From contig NW_020170454.1 of assembly GCF_000524195.1 (NCBI RefSeq), positions 1-64,000 of the forward strand: a stretch of DNA of 64,000 nucleotides. Reading direction: 5' to 3'. Numbering within the stretch: position 1 is the first letter of the stretch; each line of letters starts with the position of its first letter. This document shows, piece after piece, positions 12,419 through 25,170 of this stretch. The notes under the pieces are model-generated. The model had not been told where the DNA came from, ran no database searches, and saw only the letters and a program-made list of their open reading frames with translations. The translations under genes were made by a program, and so were the position numbers. This DNA is from Echinococcus granulosus. Taxonomy: Eukaryota > Platyhelminthes > Cestoda > Cyclophyllidea > Taeniidae.

Positions 12419-15400
12419 CTGGATACAAATATAAGACATAAAAACTCCATTTAAGGCGAAAACCAAAAAACATTAAAAGTTCCATCGCGCAACGGTATAT
12501 GCTTATGCTGAGTGTTTAGATTTGCGTGCGGAATATTTATTTGTCTTTTGCAGAACACTGTCCAGGGTGGTCTAGAAAGTGCAGTAGTTTAGGAGGAAAT
12601 GCGATGTCTGTAAAACAAATTAGGGGTTCATGCAGCCAAATGCTGTATCGTCAGGTAGACTCTAATTAAAAAACTACTCAACGCTTAGCATTCGGTTTTT
12701 TTAAAGGAGAGTGACAGTATGTCCAGAAATTTTATTCTCAGCAAGAGTTAATTGCACCTAATGGACAAGCATAGGTATTGAAAGTCAGCAAATGGAGGCA
12801 CAAATAACCCTAAACCAATCAAAGTTAAAGTAAACTGTCAGGGTATTTTTAATAAAAATAAATCTCTACTATTTTAAATACAGACCCAGCCACAGCTCCG
12901 AAACTTCGAAAATGAACCAATGCATGTTAAAAGATTTATGATAACCCAAAACAAGCCAAGGTCAACACGTCTAATATTTTACAGTAAGAATTTTAAGCTT
13001 ACTATAAAAAACAACTATGATATTTGAAGTAAATTAAGCATTGGTATTTGCGCTAGGTTACAAATATGGCTTGAAGAGCTAAAAATTATCACTAGTATTT
13101 ATGATATGGTTGCACAGCCTACAGACAAACATAATAATGTGCTGAAAACCAGAAAGTATATCATAACAGGTGGTTAAACTTTTTTATTAATCTTAGTGTA
13201 TGCAGGCGCTAAGCAGTGGCTGCTGAACATAACAATACATCATGTAATACAAGTGATAAACCTCGGTGCAACAGTGCATTTGCCCAATATCCGATAGAAT
13301 TGCTGTTGCTATCGGAGACCCTGGACGCTGACTAGCCATCTTAACTAACAGCGTGAAGGGGCTTTCATAGTGCCATCGAAATAAAGGCTATGCAGCCTCT
13401 CAAACCTACTTGTTTGTCAAGATTTTCTCAATGAAACCTACAAATCTGTTTTTCCAATTGGAGGTGGTTGATAGTTTCATACCCAAAAATTGCAAGACTT
13501 TTAAAATGATCACAGCAAACATGATCTTCACTTCTTGAACTAAGCGAAACATAACAATTTCTGGACATCATGTAACACATTTTATTCGTAGTGAAGAAGA
13601 ATGGGCAAGGCAGTATATTTTGGCTTTACCCTTCTCCCTTCCGGTTGGAGATGCTTAAGTCAGGAGGGTTGTTCAGAGGCAGCCAGCATACACTACAGTG
13701 TTGTTCGAAATTACAAAGGACCGAAGTTTTATGAAGTGATCAGCGTTTGTCTCATCGCCGTCATCAGTCATGAAGTTTGCTCAATTTGCCCACTTCCTAC
13801 CGCGAAAGTGTCTCCAAACAAAATACGCACCCCACAAATACTTCGTATTAACTAGTCACATTTATGATGCATTAAAAGTCCTTAAGAATCTATTGACATA
13901 GTTAGTTAACGGGGAAGAAGTTCATTTATCTCCAAACAAAAAGTGCGTAAAAAGACTTCTATGACAAACAGAACAAGTCAAGATAATTCTGTCTGTACGA
14001 TGTCCTGGATTGCCCTCTGCAGCACTTTCCTCTTAAACCCAAACATGTTCGATAAAGTTGTAGTTGGACCTTGAGTACTACATTCGAGTGTCTGCTTTAG
14101 AAACGAACCTTACTTCTATTTCAAAGCTTAAGCTAATAATTTGTGCTGGATTCTTCGTGCAACATTTGGAGACTACGTAATATGGGATTGCCCAACTTAT
14201 CGCCTCAAATCCAAACGGTTCAAATGACCTTTTTTCTGGTGCTGAACCTGAACATCTTTTGAGGACACCCAAGGATGTATTCATTTTCCCATCAAGTATT
14301 GTAGTGCAATAAACCTCTCCTGTCAAGTCACTTGGTCAGTCGGTTAGCAAACGTATGGGTAAGAAATGGAAATGTACTACTCGTCTTCGAATCAGCGGAC
14401 CATCTGTTATGTTGTCATCGTCTGGACGACAAGTGGATGCGACTTTATTTGCTACATAGCCTTCACCACTGCCTTTCCTTCTCTGTTGATACAGGTTTCA
14501 CCGGTCCGTTTCATCACACATTTCAAGTACTACTGGCAGTTGATTTGGCAGCGCCGACTTCTTTTTATTTTAGCCACTAGCATTACGTGGTTCTTTACTA
14601 TTCTTAAAGAGTAGAGGGTGTTCCTGGTCGTTATACACCCAACTTCAAGTGATTTTATCGTCAGAGTCATGTGTTACAATTCAAGTAATTCATTACTACG
14701 AGGACTAGTAGAAATCGCACATTACTTCTCCATCAACTAATAACAAATTGAGTTCTTCGGTGCTACATTGCCTCCCATCCTTCCTTCACGCCTGTAGTGC
14801 GATCTGCCTCTGCAATCCCTATGCCGTGAAGGCTTCACTGACTTCAATACCCTCGTATAATGTGGCAAAAGTTAAAATATTTACTCTCAACTTTCACCAT
14901 TTTTATCTCCAAATAAATTTGACCTATAAATTGGCATAACAGTAGCTTCGACAACACTTTTGGTGTTGTATTTCTTACCCCCAAATAAGAAGTCGACCTT
15001 TAACAGCTGATCAGCTGTTTGACTCAGTCAGCTGACCGCAGTGACAATCAACGGTATTACGTAGGCGGCTTTAAAATTGACCACAAATGTTTAGTTTGCC
15101 TTTCCATTTTATTTCCAACAATAATTAATTGATTTCCTAATTAAGTAAAAGTGGAGGGGGGGGGGGGGTAAAACCCTATTCCTTCAGAGGTAGATCATTA
15201 AAAACCACAATTTTTTGCATTACAGTCTCGTAAAACATACTTTTGCATGAATTTTATCATTCAGTGGACTGATTTTACACTTTTCAGAGCAGTTCATAAG
15301 CAAATATTTGGTTTTTTTGTTTTCAGTGGGATTTCAATCATACATGATTAGAAAATCACTTAGAAGATGAAATGAAAAGCCGCGCTCCACAACCGACCGA

Positions 15401-18400
15401 ATCTATAACTGCTGCAGCGTAGTTTATAGACGAGGCTGCTTCGAAACGATCTGGTTGGGAAGTAATAATAAGAAGTTGGTCAAGTAAGGTGGATTTATTT
15501 GCTGCCTCAAGGGGGGCCATGGCTGCTAAGGTTTTCAAGGCTTCGAAGTGTGCCTAGGAATGTTGAAACACGCTTAAAGCTGAAGGGCATCAGGAAGAAG
15601 GTAAGGTGAAGTGGGGAACAAAGGTAGGGCTGAGATTAATGGATGAGCTTGTGATCACACTTTTCAACATTTGTAGGAGCATCCAAGATCAGAAAGGCAC
15701 CGATAAAGATGACAAAAAGGCCAATTAGCATTTGCGTATTCCCAAATAAGTGGTATGTAAGTGGAAGAACTCCATGAATAGATGTACCTCAACCGCTACA
15801 CGCATATGTATTTACTAAATTCAAAAAACTTCCTGATTTGCCTCTTTCAGTGTTGAAACTGCTTCCGAAGTTTATTAAGTTCAAAATGTAGGGAGATTTG
15901 ATCAGATTGTCTGGTCGCGAAAGGATATTCAGAAGCAATGCGGAATGGATACCGAGCAGGTAAATAGGTTTGTGTTGCTTTACCCTGTCGGCCTTTCTAA
16001 AAGACAATGGGAGAAGGAAAAACATACACAGATCTGCTTACCTCTAAACTTTCATTTTAGGGGTAGTTGTCGGTGGCCAAGAAGAAACTACACTTCATCT
16101 GAGGAATGCTTGAGAAAATACGGCAAAAGTGTGGGTGAGGGGTGGGCTATCTCCCTCCGGCCCATATCACTGCCACCAAGGCCTAATCTCCCTGGTATTT
16201 AACAAATTCTGGGGGTCCAACACAAGGTTGCTGCAATTGTAAAGGAGGTTCATGGTCCCTCCCTTATTTAGACTGACGCCTCCTCTTCCTCCTGCTATTA
16301 CTCTTCCACCTTGGCCATCAAAATTCTGCAATGAATTGGCATGGACCTTGCAACAGAAACAACTGGATTCCCAAATTATTGGTCACGTTGAAGTTTATCT
16401 CGCCTCTCCTTTGTTCGTTAGCTGAAGAGGTATTCCTAGCTTGGCGTCACACGCATGTGACTGGTTGAGTTTGGAGCAATAAGATATGTGTGCAAGATGT
16501 TCATTATTTGAGTTTGGAGACTTTTTTTATTATTCGGAAATTAATGACTTTTGGTGTCACTATTACGACAGCGGAACGTCGTGGCGAAGGCCTCAGTAGT
16601 GGACGGGTTCGGGTGGAACAATGCTGCGCAACCTGAACAATTGATATGCCGGTCAATTTTCGTGGACACCTTTGCCGATTCGCGTACTCTGAGGTGCTCA
16701 GTTATAGTTTTCCTATACCATCACGCCGCGTCGGACTTTCTATTTGCCCATTCACCTGTCTGAACTACTCCTAGGCTCATGCAATGGTCGTTATTTACTC
16801 CTCTTCCACTCATTCTGTAAGCCCACAGGCACTTCTTTGTTAACCCACTTACTCCCAAAGGCGCTTTAGTCCAGAGAGTTTGGAAGAACCGCAAGACTAG
16901 TAACCCAGATGACACTCGAGACAATGCATACCATCATTGTGGAGGCCGTAGCTTTGGAGCTTGATAAGATCCGGACATTCAAATTTGTCCAAATACTTGA
17001 AGATTTCAGCCTCCCCCCAATGCAGGGGGGTTTGACATTAACGAAACCTCAGTGACGCGTGCCAGATCCGTCAGCGAACCTAGATTGGTCGTTTGAACCA
17101 AAAGGCGTGCATGCAACTAGTCATGGTGACGTGTATCGGGGGCGTAAGGGACAGTCAAAGGGTATGATTATACTGTGCGTGATCACATGACAAATTCTGA
17201 TATGATGTGGGAAGAATCACCAGGTTCACTGTTACATAAATTTCCCGTGATTATGCACCTATAATGGCGGCATAGAGTGATGCTTTTGATCTTGGAGGCT
17301 TTTTGGAGGGCACTTGTAGACTAATGACATCTTTAGAAGTGACTTCTGCGCTAATGCGGGGGCAGCACAGTAAAATACGATCGTGGATTAACGCACAAGA
17401 AGAGCGTCATAGAACAAGTGCATTTGTCGTAGATGGTTGACAAAATGAAGCATAACAAGAGAGGAGCGGATTAAAGTACATTGCTTTTTCTGCAACCACC
17501 CGAGTCTCCACTTTTTCTCAAGAGGTTATAATAGTCTATGAAATGGGTATTTGCGTATTTTTGACAAAATATCAAGTTTCTGATGAAATTTGATGACCAT
17601 TTTTTTGTAAAGAAAAGGTGAGAATGAGGCACCGAGCCGGTAGTAAAACGATGGCGAAGTGAAAAGGCGATATACAACCATAGAAAGATCAAGAACTGCT
17701 TTAAGGTATGGCTCTTCGAAGACAACTTTTAAGAAAAGCCATTGGCAAAATAAAAGCGATCGTCGTAGAACAAAGACTCGTTATAAGCAATACATTCCAA
17801 TGAAATATATCCTACAGGCTTTTTGCGGCGGAGGATAAAACAGTCACTGACTATCGGAATTCACAAGAAGAATCAGGAAGACTGCTTGCAGAGACGGTAG
17901 GATGTCGTAAGATACACTTTCTTATCTGAATATAAAACGAGTTGATAGCATGTAAAGATGTCTAATTTGTGGTGCCTGAGTTATCAACATATATCCAGTG
18001 TAATATTTGAGTCTGGACGTGGCCAAACAGAAGAATTGGGGTACTAAAACTACATAGATAAGCACTACTCAGGTAGTAACGCATCACATACGGACCACCA
18101 CCCCATTACAATGCCGCATTAAAATGAACCCTACTGAGAATAAAAAAGTAGAAGAGCTTGTATAGCGGAAACAAGGGGCAGAAATGTCAAAACCGAAAAA
18201 TTACGCTTTTTGAAACATCGTTACAAAAAAAACTAAGAAATTTAAACAGCCCCTGCGATTTGGCATTAAAGTGAGCAACTCTGTCACCAATAAGTAAATG
18301 AGTGTTTTGATACAGAACTACGGATTCGCAAGGAGACACTACCACTCACAAACGGGGATTGAGGAGGTAATCAATTGTAGGGGCACCTTAAATGTCCTTA

Positions 18401-19359
18401 AAACACTAAATTGGTTGTTTTCTTCATAAAATAGAAAGAACTTCGGCCTAACAAGTGGAGAAAGAATGCTACCACACGAACACGCCTCTTTCGGAGGTGG
18501 CTACCTCATCTCAAGTAGAAATCACAATCCTCTGGAAAAATGTCGCGAAAACAAAAGGTGGGTGCTCCGCCCACCCTAAAGTGTGGCTAGGACTTCCCCA
18601 GAGTACTTCATGCAGCATGAGATATGACATCTTCCTCTGAATTCTAGAAGTAAGAATAGGGGTTTGGTGCTAGTAACTACCCGGTCGTGCCTGTCTTTGA
18701 GGAGGGAAATTTGTTAGCACACCCCATCCCCCCCAGCTGTATCGCAGTCAAGGGGTGGGCAAACAATCTGCATTACACGGGACGACGTCTTACACATGTC
18801 TCTCGCATGGAATGTAGGTAGGATACATCAGCCTATCGACTTTCACCGCGACTCACCTTCTTTGTTGAGGTGGGTGGGCGCCAAGCGGCAGCCTCACCGC
18901 TCATGCCAAACGCCACTGCTAGTTGATTTGGCAACACACCAATCAATGGCGAAACGAGAATCGCCGTTAGCAAACGGATAGTAGAGCATATGCCTTTGCG
19001 TGAGTAAACTCGACTTTATTTCGCCTTTCTCAGGCAGAGAGCACATACTGGAGGGCGGATTCATTCGTCCCACGCGCATGTGTGCCCAATGTACACATGC
19101 TGTGTATGCGCGGTGGTGGTGGTGCCGAGCGCCTCGAAACTCCAAGCACTTGGTTATGAAGGAGAATCGGCCCGCAACACAGAAAGTCCATCACATGTGC
19201 TTGCAGGAGGCGTGCAGCCACTTTCATTACAGACAGCACGCCTAGATCGGCTTGAATTAGCTTAGATTTGCGCCAAGGATGCGCCATTTCCCTACATGAA
19301 GAACAGCAGAGATGATGAATTGAAAAAGGAATCATAACATGTACAAAAACCTGATACGC
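12419..19359. other. gene-poor stretch, possible unplaced exons
   Basis: No gene is recognised. The stretch may contain the missing F1-lobe exons of the minus-strand ERM-like gene, but scanning for an F1 signature gave nothing convincing. It holds a 12-G run near 15158 and two coding-looking minus-strand frames near 15356-15790, described separately. The remaining frames are short and lack phase-compatible neighbours. Confidence 0.4.
15356..15790 (-). other. two coding-looking orphan exons, unidentified
   Basis: The minus-strand frame 15553-15356 follows an acceptor (TTCCTAG) and gives a 65-residue alanine-rich end starting AHFEALKTLAAMAPLEAANK and closing with a stop. Upstream, roughly 15790-15661 encodes a hydrophobic stretch typical of a membrane span (MLIGLFVIFIGAFLILDAP) before a GTGTGA donor. 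The two do not join in phase, so at least one boundary is wrong or an exon is missing. I recognise no family. Confidence 0.22.
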
Positions 19360-19365
19360 TTTATT
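19360..19365 (-). terminator. polyadenylation signal AATAAA for eEF1B
   Basis: On the minus strand AATAAA lies 43 nt beyond the eEF1B stop codon at 19409-19411, where a cleavage/polyadenylation signal is expected. Confidence 0.6.
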
Positions 19366-19408
19366 CATACTTTCAGCTAATTCAAAGTGGAGCAAAAGAA
19401 AGATATGG

Positions 19409-21822
19409 TTACAGCTTGTTAAAGGAAGCTACATCCACCGATTGGACATAGTCCTCGAGCTCCATGATGCTCTCTTCGAGGAAGTCGGTACCAACCTGCA
19501 AGACAAAAATGAGAAATGCACTGGGACTTGGCCACAGCAGATTAAAGCCTAATTAGGCTACAATCCCACCTTGACTGCCAAATACCCACAATAACCAGGT
19601 TTGTTTCAGAAGCATTTTCCAAACCAAGCACATCCACATTCGTTTAAAACATGATAATGAATTCCTTTATCACTTACTCTGACATTTAGCTAACTCCAAG
19701 CTAAACGTTGCAAAACCCCACATTGATTACGAATAGGCTGCAAATTAATGCTACACCCACGTGACAACAAACGAAAAATAACAGATAAGCTAACATACAA
19801 TCAACAATTCCCATGAAATCTACGCAATCACAGCGAATATGGGCATCACGGTAGCAAAAATTCAATTGAGTCCAAAGCCTACCTTATCATCTTCAACGAC
19901 ACAGGCGATCTGCAACTTATTAATGCCATGGACAAGAGGGACGAGCTTAGAGGTGCCCCAGAGCAGACCGTCAGCAGTGATTGCACGCACGCCCTTCTCC
20001 ATCTCTGCCATGTTTGTGGTGTCGTCCCAGGGCTTCACGTCCAGAACAATCATCGACTTGGCCACCGGTTTTTCCTTCTTCGATGCTGCTGCCTTATTCT
20101 GCTCAGCCATCATTTGCTTGCACTTATCCGCTTCGCCTTCCTGTGATTAGAGATAAGAAACAGCTTGTTTTTTGGTCTCTAGGACTTAATAATACGAGGA
20201 TCTATCAAATGTCAAGAACCCAGGGGAGGGCACGCTACTTAAGTAAATTTAAATCTATCGCCATTTTAACATTAGATTTCGAAAAATGAATGTGCAGCTT
20301 TAAAATAACAAATAAAGATGCGAAATCACGAAACTTGAAAGACACAAAAAGGGATTTGGTGCAGAAGCACTGAAGAGGAAGCGAATTTCCCGGGGTGGCT
20401 CAAATGATTGACGTGAAAAAAATGCAGTTCAGCAAAGGCGGGAGTTCAGACTTCTTATTTTATACAGTTTAAAGTGCATAAGTTGTTTCAACAATGGAAC
20501 TGACCATCTCATTCGTGATTTTTACCTATTTTATGGCTGCAATATATTCGAGAGTAATGCACACACGGCAACACCGTAAATAGTAAAGATACTTGACAGA
20601 CCCTAATTAGGCAAACACAAATCATTTCAGTAGGCGCGAAGAACCAACCACAACAAATTAGCAAAAAAAGGACACGCAATAGATAAGCTAACTTTAGCTT
20701 TATGCAATTCCGTGGGGGAATTTAAAATTGATTGCACAAAAAGTACACTCAACCCGCACTCCATAGAAACATGAAAACCAAGATTCGCAACAAATACTCT
20801 GTCGGTTGACCCAAGAAGTGGAGCAAATAACCGCATCCATGTTCCAACTGGAAGAAAACTCGGATTTTTGGATCCTCCATCAATAAACATTCAGGCAATA
20901 CGGCCATTCTAAATGATACTCAACCCAAATGACAGAGATTGGCGAATTGTAATAAATGTCACAATTCACCAAAACAAACACCAATTCATTGATTACGCAG
21001 CCAAATAGCATTTCAACTAGCCAAGTCTCCCGAAAAATCAGGATCGACAGTTGCTACACGCTTTAAGAATAGCACTTGAGAAGCATTACACAAATGTGCC
21101 AAAACACCCGTGTAGTAAGTGAAAAGAGAACTCACGTCTTCCGAACCAAAGAGGTCAATATCATCGTCATCACCGCCTTCAGCTGGCGGTGCCTTGACAA
21201 CAACAGGCCTAATCGGTTTGGCACCTTTGAGTGATTCAGAAGGCAGAATCTGTCCCAGACGTTGGATTTGAACTTCTAACTCGTTCACGCGCAGAGACAT
21301 ATCCTTTACGACTGCAAAGTATAAACACAGCTTTGGCAAAGTACGTGATGCATGAAATCAAGATCAACTTAAACTGCAAAACCACACTTGAACTACGTTC
21401 TATATGTTAAAACATTGTACACATACTTGCTTCCAGCTTCTCCATTCGCTCGTTCCACGAACCATTCTACAATACAGAAAGAAATCGAATCAAGCAATGA
21501 TCGCATCAATAACAGTTTCAAATAGTAATACCCGTAGCTTGTAGAATTGGAGTAATGTAATTTAACTTGCAAGTACACAAACAACCCACACGTACACTTT
21601 CAAGTGAAGACTTTATGTTGTCGCGAACTTTCTGTATCTCCTTTACCAAGTAAGAATCCCCCTTCTAAATACGTCACATAAGAAAACAAGGGCATTCACT
21701 TGTTCGGTAGCAGATGTCTTTCCTATGTCTTTAGAAAGGAACCGCATGTACGCCGACTCCATCTCGTGATAATTTGGAAATTGGTGATACGAGTGAGCAT
21801 CAAACCTCAACGTACTTTCCAT
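19409..21822 (-). CDS. EEF1D/EEF1B: elongation factor 1B, beta/delta (guanine-nucleotide exchange) subunit
   Basis: This subunit exchanges GDP for GTP on eEF1A during translation elongation. Exons in transcript order: 21822-21700, 21664-21596, 21466-21427, 21311-21136, 20140-19883, 19495-19409, all phase-consistent, giving 250 residues. An N-terminal leucine-zipper-like coiled segment ([32 protein letters not shown]) resembles the delta type. The acidic CAGF-like motif [14 protein letters not shown] follows, then the C-terminal exchange domain ([51 protein letters not shown]) and the terminal [11 protein letters not shown]. The start is the ATG of MESTLRFD; the open frame upstream uses only non-ATG codons. 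The coiled N-terminus favours delta over beta, with moderate certainty. Confidence 0.93.
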
Positions 21823-23286
21823 CGTCAGCAGCGCAAAGGGACGATTCAAACAAACACTCCTGGCTCTAACAGCAAATATATATTGGGTTTGTAAAGGTAC
21901 AAAAGTCCGACTTTCGTTTAGTTGTTAGCGTAACATGAGTAATTTTAACAACCTAAAATTTTGATAATTTACCTAAATTATTGTCCTCATTTAAAAAGCC
22001 GTAATGTGCGAAACACCAAACTCCTAGGTTTTAGCAAATATGCCTAATTATTAACTATTATTAATTTTTATTCAAAAAAATTAAATTTTATATGAAAAAT
22101 TGTCCTTAAATTATAAATATTTAAGGTTATTTCAGTCTAATGCAAAGCTAGAAAAATTATTCTGTTGCTAGCTTTTTGGCGATGGACACCTTACAATCAG
22201 TTACTTCTGTGTTATCATCCTAGAGACACTTTGTTTGTGAAATTGCGTATTACCTGGTGCAGATTCGTCGCGGGACTACGCTTCACCAACCCTGCATATT
22301 CGTTATGTGTTCAACAATGACCCCGACTCCCCTGGCAAACTCGATTTGAAAATAATTTGACTGTAATATAGTTACTGTAAATACACCTCAGCTGTCTACC
22401 TACAGCTTTTTGGTCTGCTCAAAGCTGGAATCGCACAACTTTGGATATTTGTGCTGCAATTTTAGTGTTTAAAATATTTTGATGCTCAATCCGATCTTCC
22501 ACCTTCTGGTCACTTTTTATTCTCAATCTAGTCAAGTTCTAGAGCCAGACTAATTTTTTTCCTGTTCTACGTTTTCGATGACTTAGACGACTTTTTGGAC
22601 TGCACGTCTGCTTCCGCAGCTACCGCACCTACCCACACATTTTAGCCGGTTTGATTTAATTTACTTATAAAAATAAGGCCCTCTTCTTATTTTAAGTAAG
22701 TGTGGGTTATAGGGTAAGATTCGTGCTTAACAAACAAGATTTTAAAAAGATGATCAAATACAATGTTGCATAGACAGAACCAGCCTCCTACACAATGAGG
22801 CTGGCAGTGAATCGCGGATGACCGGAGATTGCTACCCTTTCCATGATATGGCCATAGGTAGTTAGTCGGGCAGAAGTGAATGTGGAAAATGCAGGAGATG
22901 GGATTAGCTCTTGTGAAAGCTAGCGGCGATGGGAAGGAGAGCCAGAGGGCAAGACATACTAACGTTAAAGTTTCCTTGATACAAAAATTGAGCAAAAGCT
23001 AAGAGAGGGCCAAATTTATATGCGGCTCATCCAACAAAGTGGCAATTCTATCATCAGTAGGAAATGTTCAGACATTTGAACGGTCAAGTAGCTGTCCTTA
23101 CGGCTGTGCATCGTAAGCATTTCAGTTACAGACACAGAATTATGCTAATATTTGGTGGATCAAATGACATTTCGATCGAATTAGTAACTGACTACCCCAT
23201 TTTCAGCTAGAACTTAGGTTAAACCGATTGCTCCTGCTTTCCAGACAAGATGGTTTTAAGTTGAAATTCCAAAAAGTAAACTGGTT
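21823..23286. other. intergenic, upstream of eEF1B
   Basis: AT-rich sequence upstream of the minus-strand eEF1B start, presumably containing its promoter. One minus-strand open frame (22995-22687, about 100 codons) has no recognisable similarity or splice partners. No core promoter element stands out. Confidence 0.4.
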
Positions 23287-23465
23287 AGACACTGCATAAC
23301 ACTTCGAGGCTCCTCCAAAGACGAAAAGAGACGAAAGCACAATACTTGGGTAGGATATAAATATTGGCATGCCTCTGAGGCTAGCCCACTCGGCAAAGGC
23401 ACAATAATGGAGACCCAAAGCAGCCCCTTTACCAAAAACCACGAATTAAACAACCAACGTCATGC
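23287..23465 (-). repeat. dispersed ~180-bp repeat, copy A
   Basis: Minus-strand member of a seven-copy family. Recognisable landmarks in order are GTTGGTTGTTTAATTCGTGG, a GGTAAAGGGGCT block, GTGGGCT, GGCATGCC, CCCAAGTATTGTG, then TCGTCTTTGGAGGAGCCTCG. The open frames here are products of the repeat, not genes. Confidence 0.7.
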
Positions 23466-24139
23466 ATAACATCTCTCCTCTTTTAAGTGTTGCCCCATCA
23501 TAACGTAGTCGGTGCTGTAAGGAAACACCCATGAGCCAGTCATCTAATTTCTCTCCAAGTGTAAAGATACTTAGGTCGCAACGTGACTGTTCTCTTGTAG
23601 CAATTCTACTGGATCTAAAGTTTCGTCTTATCTAGGAAATGGATTCAGGGACAGGGGAATGTGTTGGCCAGCATGCATATCCATAGCATGTCATCAGAAC
23701 ACTGGCTCAAAATGAGAGTTTTGTAAAAAAGGAAGGGATTCAGCCCGACTCCATAGAGGTGAGGTTTTGCATTTATCCCCTATTGGCACGTCGTTCCGAC
23801 TTTAGTGCTGCTTTGCCATGGACATCTGGGTTCTCTCCAGTTAGTGAAGAAGTGAAGGATGTGTCGCGTGTTCACACAATTGACATCTTCATACGGGCAT
23901 TGTGAGCAGCTCCGTAATGAGGTTTTTCCAGATGGTTTCCGGCTTCCCCGAAAAAAAGAGACTAAGGTAGATGCCTTCTATTATGGATTGTTAACGATCT
24001 CCCATCCCTAAAATATGCCAAGGATTATGACTCAGCAGTAAAAGTCAAGATCATTGTCCTTTAGTATCGGGTTTGCATCCCGCTGACACCAATGTTGCAA
24101 CCCAAGAATTCCCTAAAAAAAAACCCGAAAAAAGGGTTT

Positions 24140-24290
24140 ACTACTTAGGCAGAATGTATGCAATTGACATCAGTAGGGCACGAGGCTGCTAATATGTCCC
24201 GGAGTCCAGCCCACCCGGCGAAGTTACAATAACGAAGACTCAAATTGTTCCCTTAACTGAAAACCGTGAGGTGAGCAACCAATGTATTAT
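24140..24290 (-). repeat. dispersed ~180-bp repeat, copy B
   Basis: Minus-strand copy. On the reverse strand it begins near TACATTGGTTGCTCACC, continues with AACTTCGCCGGGTGGGCTGG and ends around ATACATTCTGCCTAAGTAGT. It lacks the 3' CTTCAGGGAAATCTTGGG block and so looks truncated. Confidence 0.6.
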
Positions 24291-24299
24291 CAAGGTGTA

Positions 24300-24495
24300 A
24301 TGGGTTGGTTGTTTGTTAAAAGCTTGGTTTTGAGAAGGGGAGCTCTTGTATGCTTTGCTATTGTTACTTCACAGGATGAGCTGGCCTTCGGGCCAGGGTA
24401 GTAGCTACAGTTCCCTCTGTACGTCAACAGTGGATATGCTGTAAGAATGCTGTACCTTCTTTTGACTTCAGGGAAATCTTGGGGTGCTGTATAAG
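24300..24495 (+). repeat. dispersed ~180-bp repeat, copy C
   Basis: Plus-strand copy starting at GGGTTGGTTGTTTGTTA, passing through GAGCTGGCCTTCGGGCCAGG and ending CTTCAGGGAAATCTTGGGG. It sits head-to-head with copy B. Confidence 0.7.
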
Positions 24496-24730
24496 CATAG
24501 ACATTAGATAATCAAGTCAGAAATGCCAAATTAGGGTCTTGGACTAATTTTAAAGGCAGCTTGAGACAGACTACAAAAGTCCGATATTTTACGGGCTTTA
24601 GTACTACTAGTACTACTACTAATTCACAAATTATGAATTTTAAGGAATAAATGGAAATGATTTGCAAAAACGCCCCAATATGACCTTGCTGAGGGCTAAA
24701 CTGGGTGCTATTCAGATGTAGGGTAATACG

Positions 24731-24902
24731 ATGGTGGGTTATCCCATGGTTTTGGACCCTTAAATTTGCCTTCTTGTGCCACGCTGTGTTGGCTGGCCTT
24801 TGGGCCATGCCAGTAGCCCAAACACCATCGCAGTGCTGGATATATGCATTCTGCCCGAGTATTGTCTTCTTTAGTCTTCAAGAAAGTCTTGGGACGCTAG
24901 AG
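24731..24902 (+). repeat. dispersed ~180-bp repeat, copy D
   Basis: Plus-strand copy with GTTGGCTGGCCTTTGGGCCA, TGCCAGTAGCCC, ATATATGCATTCTGCCCGAG, TATTGTCTTC and AGTCTTGGGACGCTA. Overlapping open frames here are explained by the repeat. Confidence 0.75.
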
Positions 24903-25170
24903 TAGTACAAATTTCATTACAATTCTGGCCGAGGGGTTTTGTACCATTTAATGATATTAAAACATTACCTAACGTCTATTAACAAAATATATTTATCAAA
25001 TCAGATGCGTCGCCGGCAATTTTGGCTATAACTAATACCACAAAACGCTTTTGGGGTTTCCAACTGTCTTCAGTTACCAGAAAGATAATGGTCACATTAT
25101 TTGTAATGTCCCACGAAATGTTTTAGTGGGCCAGCAATTGGTGACCTTGGGCAATTTAACTCTGACTACG

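Noticed and set aside
14078..14326. 82-codon minus-strand open frame tested as a FERM F1 lobe
   Set aside because: The PFGFEAISW segment superficially resembles the F1 FGL motif, but neighbouring residues and phase do not fit.
24018..24090. tRNA-like segment with A-box-like GACTCAGCAGTAAAAG and B-box-like GGGTTTGCATCCCG
   Set aside because: The acceptor stem ends do not pair and no cloverleaf can be drawn by eye. It may be a tRNA-derived relic, but not a tRNA gene.
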